A stretch of DNA of 64,000 nt from Chryseobacterium indologenes (lineage in GTDB: Bacteria; Bacteroidota; Bacteroidia; Flavobacteriales; Weeksellaceae). Below, piece by piece: positions 7,908-18,176 of this stretch. The DNA is taken from assembly GCF_018362995.1 (NCBI RefSeq), contig NZ_CP074372.1:3906001-3970000 (forward strand), read 5' to 3'. The translations under genes were made by a program, and so were the position numbers. Under the pieces are notes generated by a model. It was not told the origin of the DNA. It made no database searches and saw only the letters and a list, made by a program, of their open reading frames with translations. Position 1 is the stretch's first letter. The number at the start of each line of letters is the position of its first letter.

Positions 7908-9127
7908 GAAATTTTATTCTGATAATCATTTTCTTTCCTTTAGTCTTTTATGCACAGCAGAAAAAAGATATTAATATTGAGTTGAAAGAATTAGAAATTA
8001 CTACAGCACCTTCCGTTGTACTTTTAGGAGTTTCCCCATCAGAACTTGAAATTGTCAAATCAAAAAAAGCAATTGTTCTGAGTTTAGTAAATTCATTTAA
8101 AAAAAGTGAAGGTATTCCAGATAGTTATGCTTTTGAAGTTACTCCATTCTGGTTATTGCCATCAAGTAATATGAATTCCTCTAAATATGCCGGATATAGT
8201 ACAGTGAAAGGAAGTGATAATGAAATGAAATATAAATGGAATGTTTTCAGTGAAGTTAAAAAAGCTTCATTTTCATTAGGATTTGTAAGAGATTTATCAC
8301 TAGGTACTGGGGACGAAATGAAAAACCCTTCCTTTGCCTTCAGTGTTAGAAGTACCTTGATAAGAGTTCGGACAAGGAAGAATAAAGATTCAATAGTGGC
8401 TCATGATGCCTGGCTGAAAACCATTTTGGGTAATATCAACAAGGATTGGGTACATTCAAATGAACATAAATTATTAAGTGATTCATGTAATAGAGCTGGT
8501 GTTAAAGATGAAGCCAAAGCAGAAATTTTTGAAAAAGGCAAAGCACGTTTTAAGAAAAAATTTGCTGAAAAATATAAAAGCTCAAAAGAAGCTGATTATT
8601 ACAGGAATCTGCTCGAAGCACCACCTCTCATTTCTGCAGATTTTGCGGGTGGTTACAGTACTTTTTTCTCAGATAATAAATTTTCAAACAATCATTTTGG
8701 GAAATTAGGATTTTGGCTAACCTTAAATACAGGTTTTGATTTTACAAAAAGTGATGAACCAAATGTAGAGAAAAGACTCAATTTCTATGGTATAGTTAGA
8801 TATTTAGATGATGGAACAAATTTAGATGCTAATCAACAGTTCCTAAGAACAAAAAATTGTGATTTAGGTGGAAAAGCTGAATTTACCTATAAAAGATTCT
8901 CTATTTCTTACGAATATATTTATCGTATTAATGATATCGAAAATACCTTTCGCTCAAGTGGATTGATTGCTTATAAGGTTTCAGATAAAGTATACATCAA
9001 TGCAGCCTTTGGGAAAAATTATGGAGAAAAAGATAATCTTATTTCATTTTTAGGCCTTAATTGGGGGTTGGATTCTGAAAAGAAGAGTGTTTTTGTAGAT
9101 CCCCCAGATGAAAAAAAAATTCAATAA
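7904..9127 (+). CDS. Exported protein of unknown function, possible outer-membrane beta-barrel
   Basis: The 407-residue product has an N-terminal signal peptide (FILIIIFFPLVFYA, about residues 1-17). Its last ~170 residues show alternating aromatic and polar residues with tight turns, for example KFSNNHFGKLGFWLTLNTGF and KRFSISYEYIYRINDIE, typical of outer-membrane strands. A Lys-rich region lies near 190-225. Translation is coupled to the preceding gene by a 4-base overlap. It ends the unit apparently controlled by the neighbouring two-component system, and a terminator follows. Function is unknown; the barrel assignment is inference. Confidence 0.78.
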   Translation: MRNFILIIIFFPLVFYAQQKKDINIELKELEITTAPSVVLLGVSPSELEIVKSKKAIVLSLVNSFKKSEGIPDSYAFEVTPFWLLPSSNMNSSKYAGYSTVKGSDNEMKYKWNVFSEVKKASFSLGFVRDLSLGTGDEMKNPSFAFSVRSTLIRVRTRKNKDSIVAHDAWLKTILGNINKDWVHSNEHKLLSDSCNRAGVKDEAKAEIFEKGKARFKKKFAEKYKSSKEADYYRNLLEAPPLISADFAGGYSTFFSDNKFSNNHFGKLGFWLTLNTGFDFTKSDEPNVEKRLNFYGIVRYLDDGTNLDANQQFLRTKNCDLGGKAEFTYKRFSISYEYIYRINDIENTFRSSGLIAYKVSDKVYINAAFGKNYGEKDNLISFLGLNWGLDSEKKSVFVDPPDEKKIQ

Positions 9128-9143
9128 TTACATTATAACTTAG

Positions 9144-9177
9144 AAAAACCTTTTTGAACGTTCAAGAAGGTTTTTTG
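9144..9177 (+). terminator. Terminator after the three-gene unit
   Basis: AAAAACCTT and AAGGTTTTTT flank an inner TTGAACGTTCAA palindrome, giving a long hairpin ended by T residues, 16 bases after the stop at 9127. Confidence 0.85.
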
Positions 9178-9280
9178 TTTCTTTTAAAGTTGGAATTATC
9201 ATAATATAAATTAACTAAAATTTAACTTGGATTTATTTCAAAAAAATCCCTCAAAATGGCCCTAAAAGTTAAATTTTGAT

Positions 9281-9288
9281 TAAATTTG
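9281..9288 (+). promoter_or_regulatory. Promoter -7 box of enolase
   Basis: TAAATTTG fits the Bacteroidota -7 consensus TAnnTTTG and lies 22 bases before the eno start. No clear TTG is seen at the usual -33 distance, so only half of the promoter is supported. Confidence 0.45.
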
Positions 9289-9307
9289 TCTAAACTAAAA
9301 AAAATAA

Positions 9308-10603
<1,296 letters not shown>

Positions 10604-10622
10604 TTAATCGAATTTATAAATA

Positions 10623-10656
10623 ACGGCAAGCGAAATTTTTAGTTTGCCGTATTTTA
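10623..10656 (+). terminator. Terminator after eno, overlapping the gltA promoter
   Basis: ACGGCAA pairs with TTGCCGT across a 14-base loop, followed by ATTTTAT. The TTG of the 3' arm coincides with the -33 element proposed for gltA. Confidence 0.7.
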
Positions 10657-10674
10657 TGGAAAGTGGTATATTTA
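10644..10674 (+). promoter_or_regulatory. Proposed gltA promoter
   Basis: A TTG at 10644-10646 and TATATTTA at 10667-10674 are 20 bases apart. The -7 box differs from TAnnTTTG only in its last base. It lies 18 bases before the gltA ATG. Confidence 0.45.
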
Positions 10675-10691
10675 AAAAAAATAAATAAATA

Positions 10692-11978
10692 ATGTCAGAC
10701 AACAAAGTAATATTGAATTACGACGGTAATTCATATGAATATCCAATTGTGGATAGTACTATCGGAGACAGAGGGATTGATATTTCAAAATTAAGAGACC
10801 AGACAGGTTTGATCACTCTGGATTTAGGTTATAAAAATACAGGAGCTACCATTAGCGACATCACTTACTTAGACGGAGATAAAGGAGAATTATTCTACAG
10901 AGGTTATCCAATTGAGCAGATTGCTGAAAAATCTAACTTCACAGAAGTAATGTATCTTTTATTACATGGAGAATTACCTACTCAGGATCAGTTTACTTCA
11001 TTCGACAGCAATATTAAAAAATATAACTTCATCGCAGACGAAATGAAAAAAATCATTGATGTTTTTCCTCGTTCTGCTCACCCTATGGGAGTTTTATCTT
11101 CTTTAACTTCTGCTTTGACAGCTTTCAACCCGAAAGCAGTTAACGTAAACTCTAAAGAAGAAATGGATCACGCAGCTGAGTTGATGATCGCTAAGTTCTC
11201 TCACCTTTGTGCCTGGACTTACAGAAAAACTCAAGGTTTACCATTAAACCACGGAGATAACAACCTAAACTATGTAGAGAACTTCTACAAAATGGCATTC
11301 AGATTACCAAACGCTGATTTCGAAATCGATCCGGTAGTTGTAAATGCTTTAGATAAATTATTAATCCTTCACGCAGACCACGAACAAAACTGTTCTACTT
11401 CTACAGTAAGAATGGTAGGTTCTGCTCACACAGGTCTTTTCGCTTCTATCTCTGCTGGGGTATCTGCACTTTGGGGACCACTTCACGGTGGTGCTAACCA
11501 GGCGGTAATCGAAATGCTTGAATTGATCGAGAAAGATGGTGGTGATGTATCTAAATATGTTGCTAAAGCTAAAGATAAAGCTGATAATTTCCGTCTAATG
11601 GGATTCGGACACAGAGTTTACAAAAACTTCGACCCAAGAGCGAAAATTATCAAGAAAGCTGCTGATGATATCCTTACAGCATTAGGTATCCAGGATAAAG
11701 CTCTTGACATTGCAATGCAGTTAGAAAGAGTAGCTCTTGAAGACGAGTACTTCGTAGAAAGAAAACTATATCCAAACGTAGACTTCTATTCAGGAATCAT
11801 CTACAGAGCGTTAGGAATCCCTACAGAAATGTTTACAGTAATGTTTGCATTGGGAAGACTTCCGGGATGGATCTCTCAGTGGAAAGAAATGAGACTGAAA
11901 GGAGACCCTATCGGAAGACCAAGACAGGTTTACCAAGGTGCTCAGGAAAGAAACTACATCGACATTGCAAGCAGATAA
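10692..11978 (+). CDS. gltA: Citrate synthase
   Basis: Citrate synthase condenses oxaloacetate and acetyl-CoA in the first step of the TCA cycle. The 428-residue length and N-terminal extension fit the hexameric, type II bacterial enzyme. Catalytic residues are visible as His in HADHEQNCSTSTVR, His in GPLHGGANQAVIEML and MGFGHRVYKNFDPRA, and Asp in NVDFYSGIIYRALGIP. It follows eno with its own likely promoter and is closed by a strong terminator, so it is probably a single-gene transcript. Confidence 0.98.
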   Translation: MSDNKVILNYDGNSYEYPIVDSTIGDRGIDISKLRDQTGLITLDLGYKNTGATISDITYLDGDKGELFYRGYPIEQIAEKSNFTEVMYLLLHGELPTQDQFTSFDSNIKKYNFIADEMKKIIDVFPRSAHPMGVLSSLTSALTAFNPKAVNVNSKEEMDHAAELMIAKFSHLCAWTYRKTQGLPLNHGDNNLNYVENFYKMAFRLPNADFEIDPVVVNALDKLLILHADHEQNCSTSTVRMVGSAHTGLFASISAGVSALWGPLHGGANQAVIEMLELIEKDGGDVSKYVAKAKDKADNFRLMGFGHRVYKNFDPRAKIIKKAADDILTALGIQDKALDIAMQLERVALEDEYFVERKLYPNVDFYSGIIYRALGIPTEMFTVMFALGRLPGWISQWKEMRLKGDPIGRPRQVYQGAQERNYIDIASR

Positions 11979-11993
11979 TATTTGCTTATACCA

Positions 11994-12029
11994 TAAAAAA
12001 AATCCCAAAGCTTGCTTTGGGATTTTTTT
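11994..12029. terminator. Bidirectional terminator between gltA and the esterase gene
   Basis: AATCCCAAAGC and GCTTTGGGATT form an 11-bp stem with a 2-base loop, with A runs on the left and T runs on the right. It can serve both convergent genes. Confidence 0.92.
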
Positions 12030-12846
12030 ATTTTAAATGTTGCCTGAAAAAAATAAAATGATGCTCAATGGATTTTTTCCAATATTCTGTATTATGATTT
12101 CCCGGTTGAGAAATAAATGTAATGGGAATTTTCAGGCTTTCGGCAATATCTCTAATTTCAATCGTGGAAGGATAAAGTATATCTTCCGTGCCGCAATCTA
12201 TTAGAAAAGGATTTCCTTTATTATAAGCTTTTAAAAGCGTTGAAATATTATATTGGCTCCATTCTTCCGGTGAACCTAATGTTTTGCCCAGATCATCAGT
12301 AATTCTTGTTGTATTAAAGAACTGTAAACTTGCATTTCGGATAATATTAGGATCTAACGAAAATGCACCACTCGTACTTCCGGCAGTATTGAAATAATCC
12401 CGATGAAGCAAAAAATATCGGATAGCACCATATCCTCCCATGCTCAATCCACTGATAAAAATATTTTTTTTGTCGATGCTGAAGTTTTTATGAACCTTGG
12501 GAATCAGCTCTTTAAAAAAGAAATCTTCAGCTCTTGACCCTTTATCGTAAGGGCTGTTTATATACCATGTTGTAAACCCATCCGGGCAGACAATAATCAT
12601 TTTATATTGATCAGAAAATTTCTGAAGGTCTGTTGTTTGTGACCATTGACGATAATTTTCACTGTACCCATGCAGTAAATATACTAATGGATATTTCTCT
12701 TTCATATCATAAGTTTTAGGTTTGAAAATCAGTACCGTATCTGGTTTTGATATAAATCTGGATTTTAGAACCCATTTTTCCTGCGCTTTGAATAGTTGCA
12801 GGTTTATGAGAAGGCCAATAATCAACAGGATGTTTTTTGTATACAT
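12028..12846 (-). CDS. Exported alpha/beta-hydrolase esterase (esterase D type)
   Basis: The 272-residue protein has a signal peptide (NILLIIGLLINLQLFKA) and an alpha/beta-hydrolase fold. The putative nucleophile lies in GLSMGGYGAIRYF, the acid in IDCGTEDILYPS and the His in QPGNHNTEYW. HGYSENYRQW probably supplies the oxyanion loop. This pattern fits the esterase D / feruloyl esterase-like family, which hydrolyses acyl esters on sugars or small molecules. Substrate cannot be read from sequence. It is divergent from the HxlR regulator gene with a 67-base gap, so that regulator may control it. Confidence 0.9.
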   Translation of the reverse strand: MYTKNILLIIGLLINLQLFKAQEKWVLKSRFISKPDTVLIFKPKTYDMKEKYPLVYLLHGYSENYRQWSQTTDLQKFSDQYKMIIVCPDGFTTWYINSPYDKGSRAEDFFFKELIPKVHKNFSIDKKNIFISGLSMGGYGAIRYFLLHRDYFNTAGSTSGAFSLDPNIIRNASLQFFNTTRITDDLGKTLGSPEEWSQYNISTLLKAYNKGNPFLIDCGTEDILYPSTIEIRDIAESLKIPITFISQPGNHNTEYWKKSIEHHFIFFRQHLK

Positions 12847-12913
12847 AATTTTGTAATTTTAAGGTAAATTTCTGCAAGATGTCTGTGGATTGCAATAACG
12901 AACAAAATTGTGA

Positions 12914-13300
12914 GTGATCATTATGAGAAAAGAAACTTCTACCAATGCGGCAAACGAACAGTTTTTGTTCGGTATCTGTGAACTGAATTCCGCAGTAAGC
13001 ATTATCAGCGGGCGCTGGAAATCACAGATTATTTATTCAATTTCGGAAGGAAACAATAGGTTTCATCTTTTGAAGAAAGAATTGTCTAATATTTCTGAAC
13101 AGGTTTTAGGGAGACAGCTAAAGGAATTGGAAACCCATAAGATTATCATTAAAAAAGACATTCCTGATACCATTCCTTCCGGAATTGAGTATATACTGAC
13201 AAACAAAGGCGAAGACCTTGTCCCTATCCTGAAAAGCTTATGTGAATGGGGGAAAGAATATGAGAATGGAAAAGAAATAATGATCTGTAATATTTCTTAG
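12914..13300 (+). CDS. HxlR-family transcriptional regulator
   Basis: This is a small winged-helix regulator of the HxlR/MarR-like group that often senses aldehydes, quinones or redox state. The family core is visible as LNSAVSIISGRWKSQIIYSISEGNNRFHLLKKELSNISEQVLGRQLKELE, then the wing with PSGIEYILTNKGEDLVPILKSLCEWG. Length, 128 residues (from GTG at 12914) or 125 (from ATG at 12923), is normal. A Cys in FGICELN near residue 21 could be the sensing residue seen in many HxlR proteins. Likely target is the divergent esterase gene or itself. Confidence 0.9.
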   Translation: MIIMRKETSTNAANEQFLFGICELNSAVSIISGRWKSQIIYSISEGNNRFHLLKKELSNISEQVLGRQLKELETHKIIIKKDIPDTIPSGIEYILTNKGEDLVPILKSLCEWGKEYENGKEIMICNIS

Positions 13301-13454
13301 AAAAACATATATGTTGCTGAAATTGAATCTAATAATTTGTTAATTTTGTTTTTATGAAATTATTGGTATGCTCAGAACTGAATGATTGAATAACCAGACT
13401 TTATAATAAACTGTGATATCAAATGTTTCATTATTTAAGAATAAATTAATTATC

Positions 13455-14516
13455 ATGACTTTCGGACAACAGATGTTATTTTTCTTCAGTGCAGTAGGAG
13501 CATTCAACGGACTTCTGCTGGGGATTTATCTGTTGTTTGTTAAAAAACTGAAGTATCTGCCGGATTTTTTCCTTGGTCTTCTTCTTCTCATGCTAAGTTT
13601 AAGAGTAGGAATTTCCGTATGTATTTACTTTTATCCCGACTTGCCGAGAATTATTCCTCATTTGGGGCTTTCAGCCTTATTTTTCACCGGACCGGCTCTA
13701 TATTACTATGTGAAATCTTCCTTTCAGCAAGACCAGTTTGATTGGAAGAACTGTCAGAAATGGTTTGGAATACTAACCCTGATTTTAGGAGCGGTCGGTT
13801 TATTATATCTGCTTTTCCCTGTTACATGGGAACATTATTTTGGAACATTTATTTATACCGCTTGGTCTATATTTGTATTCCTTACAGTTTACCAGTACTA
13901 TAACTTTTCAAAGCAAAACCGTAAGAGCCCGAACAAATTTATTCTTCCGGTACTGATCAGTAATGTGATTATCTTTTTGACGTATCAGTTGATTTCAACG
14001 GGTTGGGTACAGATATACTGTGCAGGAGGAAGTCTGGTGTTTTCATTTGTGTTGTATGCCAACTTTTTAATCTTATTCAATAAAAAATATCAGCAGCTTC
14101 CGGTAAAAGAAACAGAAAAATACTCCAATAAAAAAATTTCCGGAGAACAGGTGGACAATTTTGTATCAAGATTAGAAAGATTAATGGATACGGAAGAACT
14201 CTATAAAAATCCGAATTTAAAACTGAGCGATCTCGCTTCAAGAATGAATATGTCATCTCATCAGCTTTCCCAATTGCTGAATGATAATTTGGGGAAAAGT
14301 TTTGCTACCTGCATTAATGAATACAGGATCAATGAAGCCTGTGAAATGATAGAAAACGGATCTTATTTAAAAATTGAGGAGATTGGTTATGAAGTAGGAT
14401 TTAATTCCAAGTCAACTTTCTTTTCAACTTTCAAGAAAATTAAAAATACAACCCCTCTTTTGTATAAACAGTCTCAAACCGTTACTGAGCCTAGGTTTCA
14501 GAGTTCAAATTTATAA
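13455..14516 (+). CDS. Membrane-anchored AraC-family transcriptional regulator
   Basis: The protein has about seven N-terminal membrane helices (residues 1-215) followed by a cytoplasmic AraC-type DNA-binding domain (about 245-340): LSDLASRMNMSSHQLSQLLN and IEEIGYEVGFNSKSTFFSTFKKIKNTTPLLYK. The frame is open from a GTG at 13413, but the ATG at 13455 gives a better N-terminus for the first helix. Such regulators are common in Flavobacteriia and probably sense a membrane or periplasmic signal directly. The outer-membrane barrel gene starts 80 bases downstream and is the likely target. Confidence 0.92.
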   Translation: MTFGQQMLFFFSAVGAFNGLLLGIYLLFVKKLKYLPDFFLGLLLLMLSLRVGISVCIYFYPDLPRIIPHLGLSALFFTGPALYYYVKSSFQQDQFDWKNCQKWFGILTLILGAVGLLYLLFPVTWEHYFGTFIYTAWSIFVFLTVYQYYNFSKQNRKSPNKFILPVLISNVIIFLTYQLISTGWVQIYCAGGSLVFSFVLYANFLILFNKKYQQLPVKETEKYSNKKISGEQVDNFVSRLERLMDTEELYKNPNLKLSDLASRMNMSSHQLSQLLNDNLGKSFATCINEYRINEACEMIENGSYLKIEEIGYEVGFNSKSTFFSTFKKIKNTTPLLYKQSQTVTEPRFQSSNL

Positions 14517-14567
14517 TTCAGTACTGCGGAATTTCAATTTCAAAACCGCTTTTTTACGACAAGCCGA

Positions 14568-14575
14568 TACTTTTG
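14568..14575 (+). promoter_or_regulatory. Possible -7 box of the outer-membrane receptor gene
   Basis: TACTTTTG fits TAnnTTTG and lies 21 bases before the ATG at 14597. No -33 TTG is evident, which would suit a promoter that needs an activator such as the AraC-type protein encoded upstream. Confidence 0.4.
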
Positions 14576-14596
14576 ATTTCATAAAATTTAAAATTT

Positions 14597-16771
14597 ATGA
14601 TCATCAAATTGTGGCTTTTGTTATTTCTGCTATTTCTCTCCATTTTTGGAAAAGCACAGGAAATTGTAAAAAGTAAAGTTTCGGATTCTCTGGCTCAGGT
14701 AAGATCTTCCACCACAAATATTTCTGAAGTCATTCTTCAATCAGCTCCGCGAAAGATGAAATTGAATGATGGAAACCTGGTTGTATCTGTTGTCGGAAAC
14801 AGAGATTTTAAAACCTCTACCCATCTTCTTGATGTTTTAAGAAAAACACCCGGTGTTACAGTAGACCAGGAAGACGGGATTTTTATTGGTGGAAGAATTG
14901 CTCCGGCTGTTCTTATTGATGGAAAACCTGTTGTAATGAGCAATCAGGAATTGCAGACCTATTTGCGGTCTTTATCTCCGGATATGGTGGAATCTGTAGA
15001 AGTGAATACCAATCCGTCTTCAAAATACGATGCCGAATTTAAAGGGATCATTGATATTAAATTAAAAAAGAATATCAGTCTCGGCTGGAAAGCAAGCTAT
15101 AATGGTAATGTGTATATCAATAAATTCAATTACAAGGAAAATGTATTCAATACATCTTATCATACGGAAAAAGTGACATACACTCTTCAGACAGGTTATA
15201 ATGAAGGGATTTCTACCTATCGTTATCATGCGTTGCAGCGGTTGGCAAATACCAATATTATGCGTACCCATACCTATCAGGAAGATTTTGGAAAGGTATA
15301 CAATATTCAGACTGGAGCTGATTTCAGAATGAATGATAAAAACAGGCTTGGGATCAATCTGAGAGGTAATTTCAGGGATAATGACCGTACACGGGACGGC
15401 TCTCTTTTTACTACCGATAAAAATGAAACCCAGACAATATTGAATACCGCCAGTGAAAATCCCACCCGTTATTCACAGAATAATTACGGAATTACCACCG
15501 ATTATTCTTTTCAAAACAAAGGATTTAAAATCAATTTTTTAGGGAACTATCTTTCAGTTAAAAATAAACAGAATGATGATTTTATCAATAGAGATAAGAC
15601 TACAACTGATCTTCTGTCTTACTGGAAATCTGATTTGATTAATAAAATTAATATCTATACTGCACAGATAGATGCTTCACAGAAAATTGATCATGCAGAT
15701 CTTGAAGCAGGAGTCAAATACAGCAGTTCAGATACTCAAAACAACATCAGGTACGATACACTGTCTGCCGGAAATCAATTTGTCTTTGATCCTGCGAGAA
15801 GTAATGTGTTTTCATATAAAGAAAAAATCTGGGCAGGTTATCTGGCGTACAGACAGAAAATAGGAAACTTACAGATCAATGCAGGATTAAGATTTGAAAA
15901 TACCAACAGTATTTCCAATGCAGTTACCGTGGATTCCGTTGTTACAAGAAATTATCTGAAATGGCTGCCTTCATTAAGTGCAAATTATACTTTTAATAAA
16001 TCCAGTGAGTTTTCCCTTTCTTACAGCAGGAAAATAACGAGACCGGTTTTCTCTCAGCTTAATCCGTTCCGGTTTTATTTCAGTCCGTTAAATTACTGGA
16101 TAGGAAATCCTTATCTGCTTCCTTCCTTTACAAGCCAGATAAAAGCAACCTATCGATATAAAAACTGGATCACCAGCTTTACAGTTGGAAAAGAAAAAGA
16201 TGTGATGACACGTTATCCATTGTACAACCCGGAAACGAATGTATTGGAGTATCTGGGAACGAATCTTCCGTACAGGAACTTTGCTGTTTTGGAAACCAGC
16301 TTTCCAATCCGAATTACAAAATGGTGGAATATTACCAGCCAGATCACGGGATATTATAATGATGAATTCAGGCCTTATCTGGATGAGGTTTTTGCATTGA
16401 AAATTTACAATTTTGAAGTAAGGCTAAACCAGGTGTTTTCCCTTCCAAAAGGATTTACCGTAAACGTATTTGCTAACTATGAATCAAAAACGGGAAATAG
16501 TCTTTACATTATCAAACCAAGATATACCGTAGATGTATCAGTGCAAAAGTCGTGGTTTGATAACCAACTGAACACTAAATTGGGTTTTAATAATCTTTTG
16601 GATTCTTATGAGCAACGATTGGAATTCCGGCACAAGCAGATTATGGATAATCGTTTTACCCATTGGTGGGATAGCCGCCGATTGGTATTTTCTCTCAGTT
16701 ATAATCTAGGAAGTTCAAAATATCAGGTTAAAGAAACCCAGAAGACAGAAGAAGAAAACAGAACGAGATAA
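14597..16771 (+). CDS. TonB-dependent-receptor-like outer-membrane beta-barrel protein
   Basis: The 724-residue protein has a signal peptide (residues 1-20, ending GKAQ), a plug domain (about 40-155, with LDVLRKTPGVTVDQEDGIFIGGRIAPAVLIDGKPV and VEVNTNPSSKYDAEFKGIIDIKLKK) and a long beta-barrel. The plug runs from near the signal peptide with no carboxypeptidase-like N-terminal domain. It belongs to the same broad family as the two receptors at 28327-32898. Substrate is unknown. The AraC-type regulator directly upstream suggests inducible expression. A strong hairpin terminator follows. Confidence 0.9.
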   Translation: MIIKLWLLLFLLFLSIFGKAQEIVKSKVSDSLAQVRSSTTNISEVILQSAPRKMKLNDGNLVVSVVGNRDFKTSTHLLDVLRKTPGVTVDQEDGIFIGGRIAPAVLIDGKPVVMSNQELQTYLRSLSPDMVESVEVNTNPSSKYDAEFKGIIDIKLKKNISLGWKASYNGNVYINKFNYKENVFNTSYHTEKVTYTLQTGYNEGISTYRYHALQRLANTNIMRTHTYQEDFGKVYNIQTGADFRMNDKNRLGINLRGNFRDNDRTRDGSLFTTDKNETQTILNTASENPTRYSQNNYGITTDYSFQNKGFKINFLGNYLSVKNKQNDDFINRDKTTTDLLSYWKSDLINKINIYTAQIDASQKIDHADLEAGVKYSSSDTQNNIRYDTLSAGNQFVFDPARSNVFSYKEKIWAGYLAYRQKIGNLQINAGLRFENTNSISNAVTVDSVVTRNYLKWLPSLSANYTFNKSSEFSLSYSRKITRPVFSQLNPFRFYFSPLNYWIGNPYLLPSFTSQIKATYRYKNWITSFTVGKEKDVMTRYPLYNPETNVLEYLGTNLPYRNFAVLETSFPIRITKWWNITSQITGYYNDEFRPYLDEVFALKIYNFEVRLNQVFSLPKGFTVNVFANYESKTGNSLYIIKPRYTVDVSVQKSWFDNQLNTKLGFNNLLDSYEQRLEFRHKQIMDNRFTHWWDSRRLVFSLSYNLGSSKYQVKETQKTEEENRTR

Positions 16772-16806
16772 GAAAGCCTGCTTTTTAAAGCAGGCTTTCG
16801 TTTTTA
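16772..16806. terminator. Terminator between the receptor and peptide genes
   Basis: GAAAGCCTGCTTT pairs perfectly with AAAGCAGGCTTTC over 13 bp with a 2-base loop, followed by CGTTTTTATT. It ends the receptor gene and may also stop the convergent peptide gene. Confidence 0.9.
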
Positions 16807-16971
16807 TTATGGACATTGACATCTGTCGCATGTCCAGATATAACAATTTCCTGCATCATCCCACTCGCAGCATCTTCTGCCTGTTGAGATTGGTGCGCCT
16901 CCCATTACGGATTTCTGTTGCTCTCTTCCTAGTTTTTGTGCATTTTTCAGCACCGGATTGTTCTTGTTCAT
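16807..16971 (-). CDS. 54-residue GG-motif cysteine-rich peptide (bacteriocin-like / RiPP-like precursor)
   Basis: Reading the minus strand from the ATG at 16971 to the TAA at 16807 gives 54 codons. Residues 1-25 look like a leader: basic and polar, with LKNAQKLGREQQKSVMGG ending in Gly24-Gly25, the double-glycine site cut by C39-type peptidases. The remaining 29 residues hold six cysteines (positions 34, 35, 43, 48, 51, 53), two Trp and acidic residues, ending CDRCQCP. This resembles the short 'bacteriocin-like' leader peptides annotated in many Chryseobacterium genomes. No C39 transporter or modifying enzyme lies nearby, so processing would act in trans. Function, toxic or not, is unproven. 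Confidence 0.72.
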   Translation of the reverse strand: MNKNNPVLKNAQKLGREQQKSVMGGAPISTGRRCCEWDDAGNCYIWTCDRCQCP

Positions 16972-17234
16972 GACTTTGATTTTTGGTGTTAATAGTTAAG
17001 TTTTAAGAAATATAATTTCGCGAAAATTATATCACTAATATAGGAAATTAAATAATATGATTATCTGTTTTTTTGTTCTTATGTAGATGGAAAATAGTAA
17101 GTTGTAGATGTTTTTGGAGCTATTCACTACAGTTGGCTTTACAGACAAGGAAATTTTGTTGAAGGGTGCTGATTTTAGAGATCAAATTTAATGCATAAAA
17201 TAATCCAAAAGTTTTACAGGTAGAGACCTTTACT

Positions 17235-17242
17235 TATATTTG
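17235..17242 (+). promoter_or_regulatory. -7 box before the first guanidine-modifying enzyme gene
   Basis: TATATTTG fits TAnnTTTG and ends 19 bases before the ATG at 17262. The expected -33 TTG is not clear. The upstream 290-base gap otherwise shows only AT-rich sequence. Confidence 0.45.
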
Positions 17243-17261
17243 TAGTATTGCATAAATCTTT

Positions 17262-18176
17262 ATGAGACTAAACATTAAAAACGAAACGGGTAGGCTGAAG
17301 TCAGTAGTTCTAGGCCAGCCTAATTCATTGGGAGCAGTTCCCACACTAGAGGAAAGTTATGACGCAAAGTCATATTACTCAATCGAACACAATATTTATC
17401 CTAAAGAAGAGGATATTATTAATGAAATGAACGCTTTTGAAGCAGTTTTAAAAAAGTATGACGTTGAAGTACTGCGTCCAAGTATCATCAAAGATTACAA
17501 CCAGGTTTTCTCAAGAGATGTAGCCTTTGTGATTGACGATAAGATGATCATTTCCAATGTGATCGCGGACAGAGCAGACGAGCAGGAGGCATACAAAAGC
17601 GTTTTTGAGAAAGTAGCATGGAGAAAGATCATCAACCTTCCGGAAACAGCTCATATTGAAGGAGGAGATGTGATCGTATGGAATGATTTCCTTTTTATAG
17701 GAACCTGCTTCAGTGAAGATTACAGAAACTATAAGACGGCAAGAACAAACGAATATGCCATTGAAATCTTAAAAGAATATTTTCCAAAGAAAAGAATTAT
17801 TGACCTGGAACTGAAGAAAAACGATAAAGTTCCGTTTGAAGGTATCCTGCATTTGGACTGTACATTTAATCCCGTAGGAGAAGACAAATGTATCATTTAT
17901 AAAAACGGATTTGTAGATGAAAGTGATTACCGCTTAATCATCGATATTTTCGGAGAAGAAAACTGCTTCCATATCAATGATGAAGAAATGTTTGAAATGT
18001 TCCCGAATATCTTCTCAATTGCTCCTGATGTAGTAGTTTCAGACAAAGCATTCACAAGAATGAATGACCATTTGAGAAACGTATGGGGAATGACCGTTGA
18101 AGAAATCCCTTACAGAGAAATCTCTAAAATGGGTGGTTTGTTGAGATGTTCTACAATGCCGCTTGTGAGAGAATAA
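17262..18176 (+). CDS. Amidinotransferase / dimethylarginine dimethylaminohydrolase-family enzyme
   Basis: This cytoplasmic enzyme belongs to the guanidine-modifying (pentein) superfamily, which acts on arginine-like guanidines through a Cys thiouronium intermediate. Visible catalytic elements are the HIEGGDV segment, HLDCTFNPVG with the catalytic His, and Cys296 in GGLLRCSTMPL near the C-terminus. The N-terminal half includes FSRDVAFVIDDKMIISN. At 304 residues the length suits an arginine deiminase/DDAH-like enzyme. Whether it hydrolyses arginine, methylarginine or another guanidine, or transfers amidine, cannot be decided here. It is followed after 84 bases by the related ctlX. Confidence 0.85.
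   Translation: MRLNIKNETGRLKSVVLGQPNSLGAVPTLEESYDAKSYYSIEHNIYPKEEDIINEMNAFEAVLKKYDVEVLRPSIIKDYNQVFSRDVAFVIDDKMIISNVIADRADEQEAYKSVFEKVAWRKIINLPETAHIEGGDVIVWNDFLFIGTCFSEDYRNYKTARTNEYAIEILKEYFPKKRIIDLELKKNDKVPFEGILHLDCTFNPVGEDKCIIYKNGFVDESDYRLIIDIFGEENCFHINDEEMFEMFPNIFSIAPDVVVSDKAFTRMNDHLRNVWGMTVEEIPYREISKMGGLLRCSTMPLVRE

Noticed and set aside
13413..13454. GTG-started extension of the AraC-type regulator
   Set aside because: The ATG at 13455 leads directly into the first membrane helix and is the better start.
17040..17230. Additional gene or RNA in the gap upstream of 17262
   Set aside because: AT-rich with no useful frame, hairpin or tRNA features.
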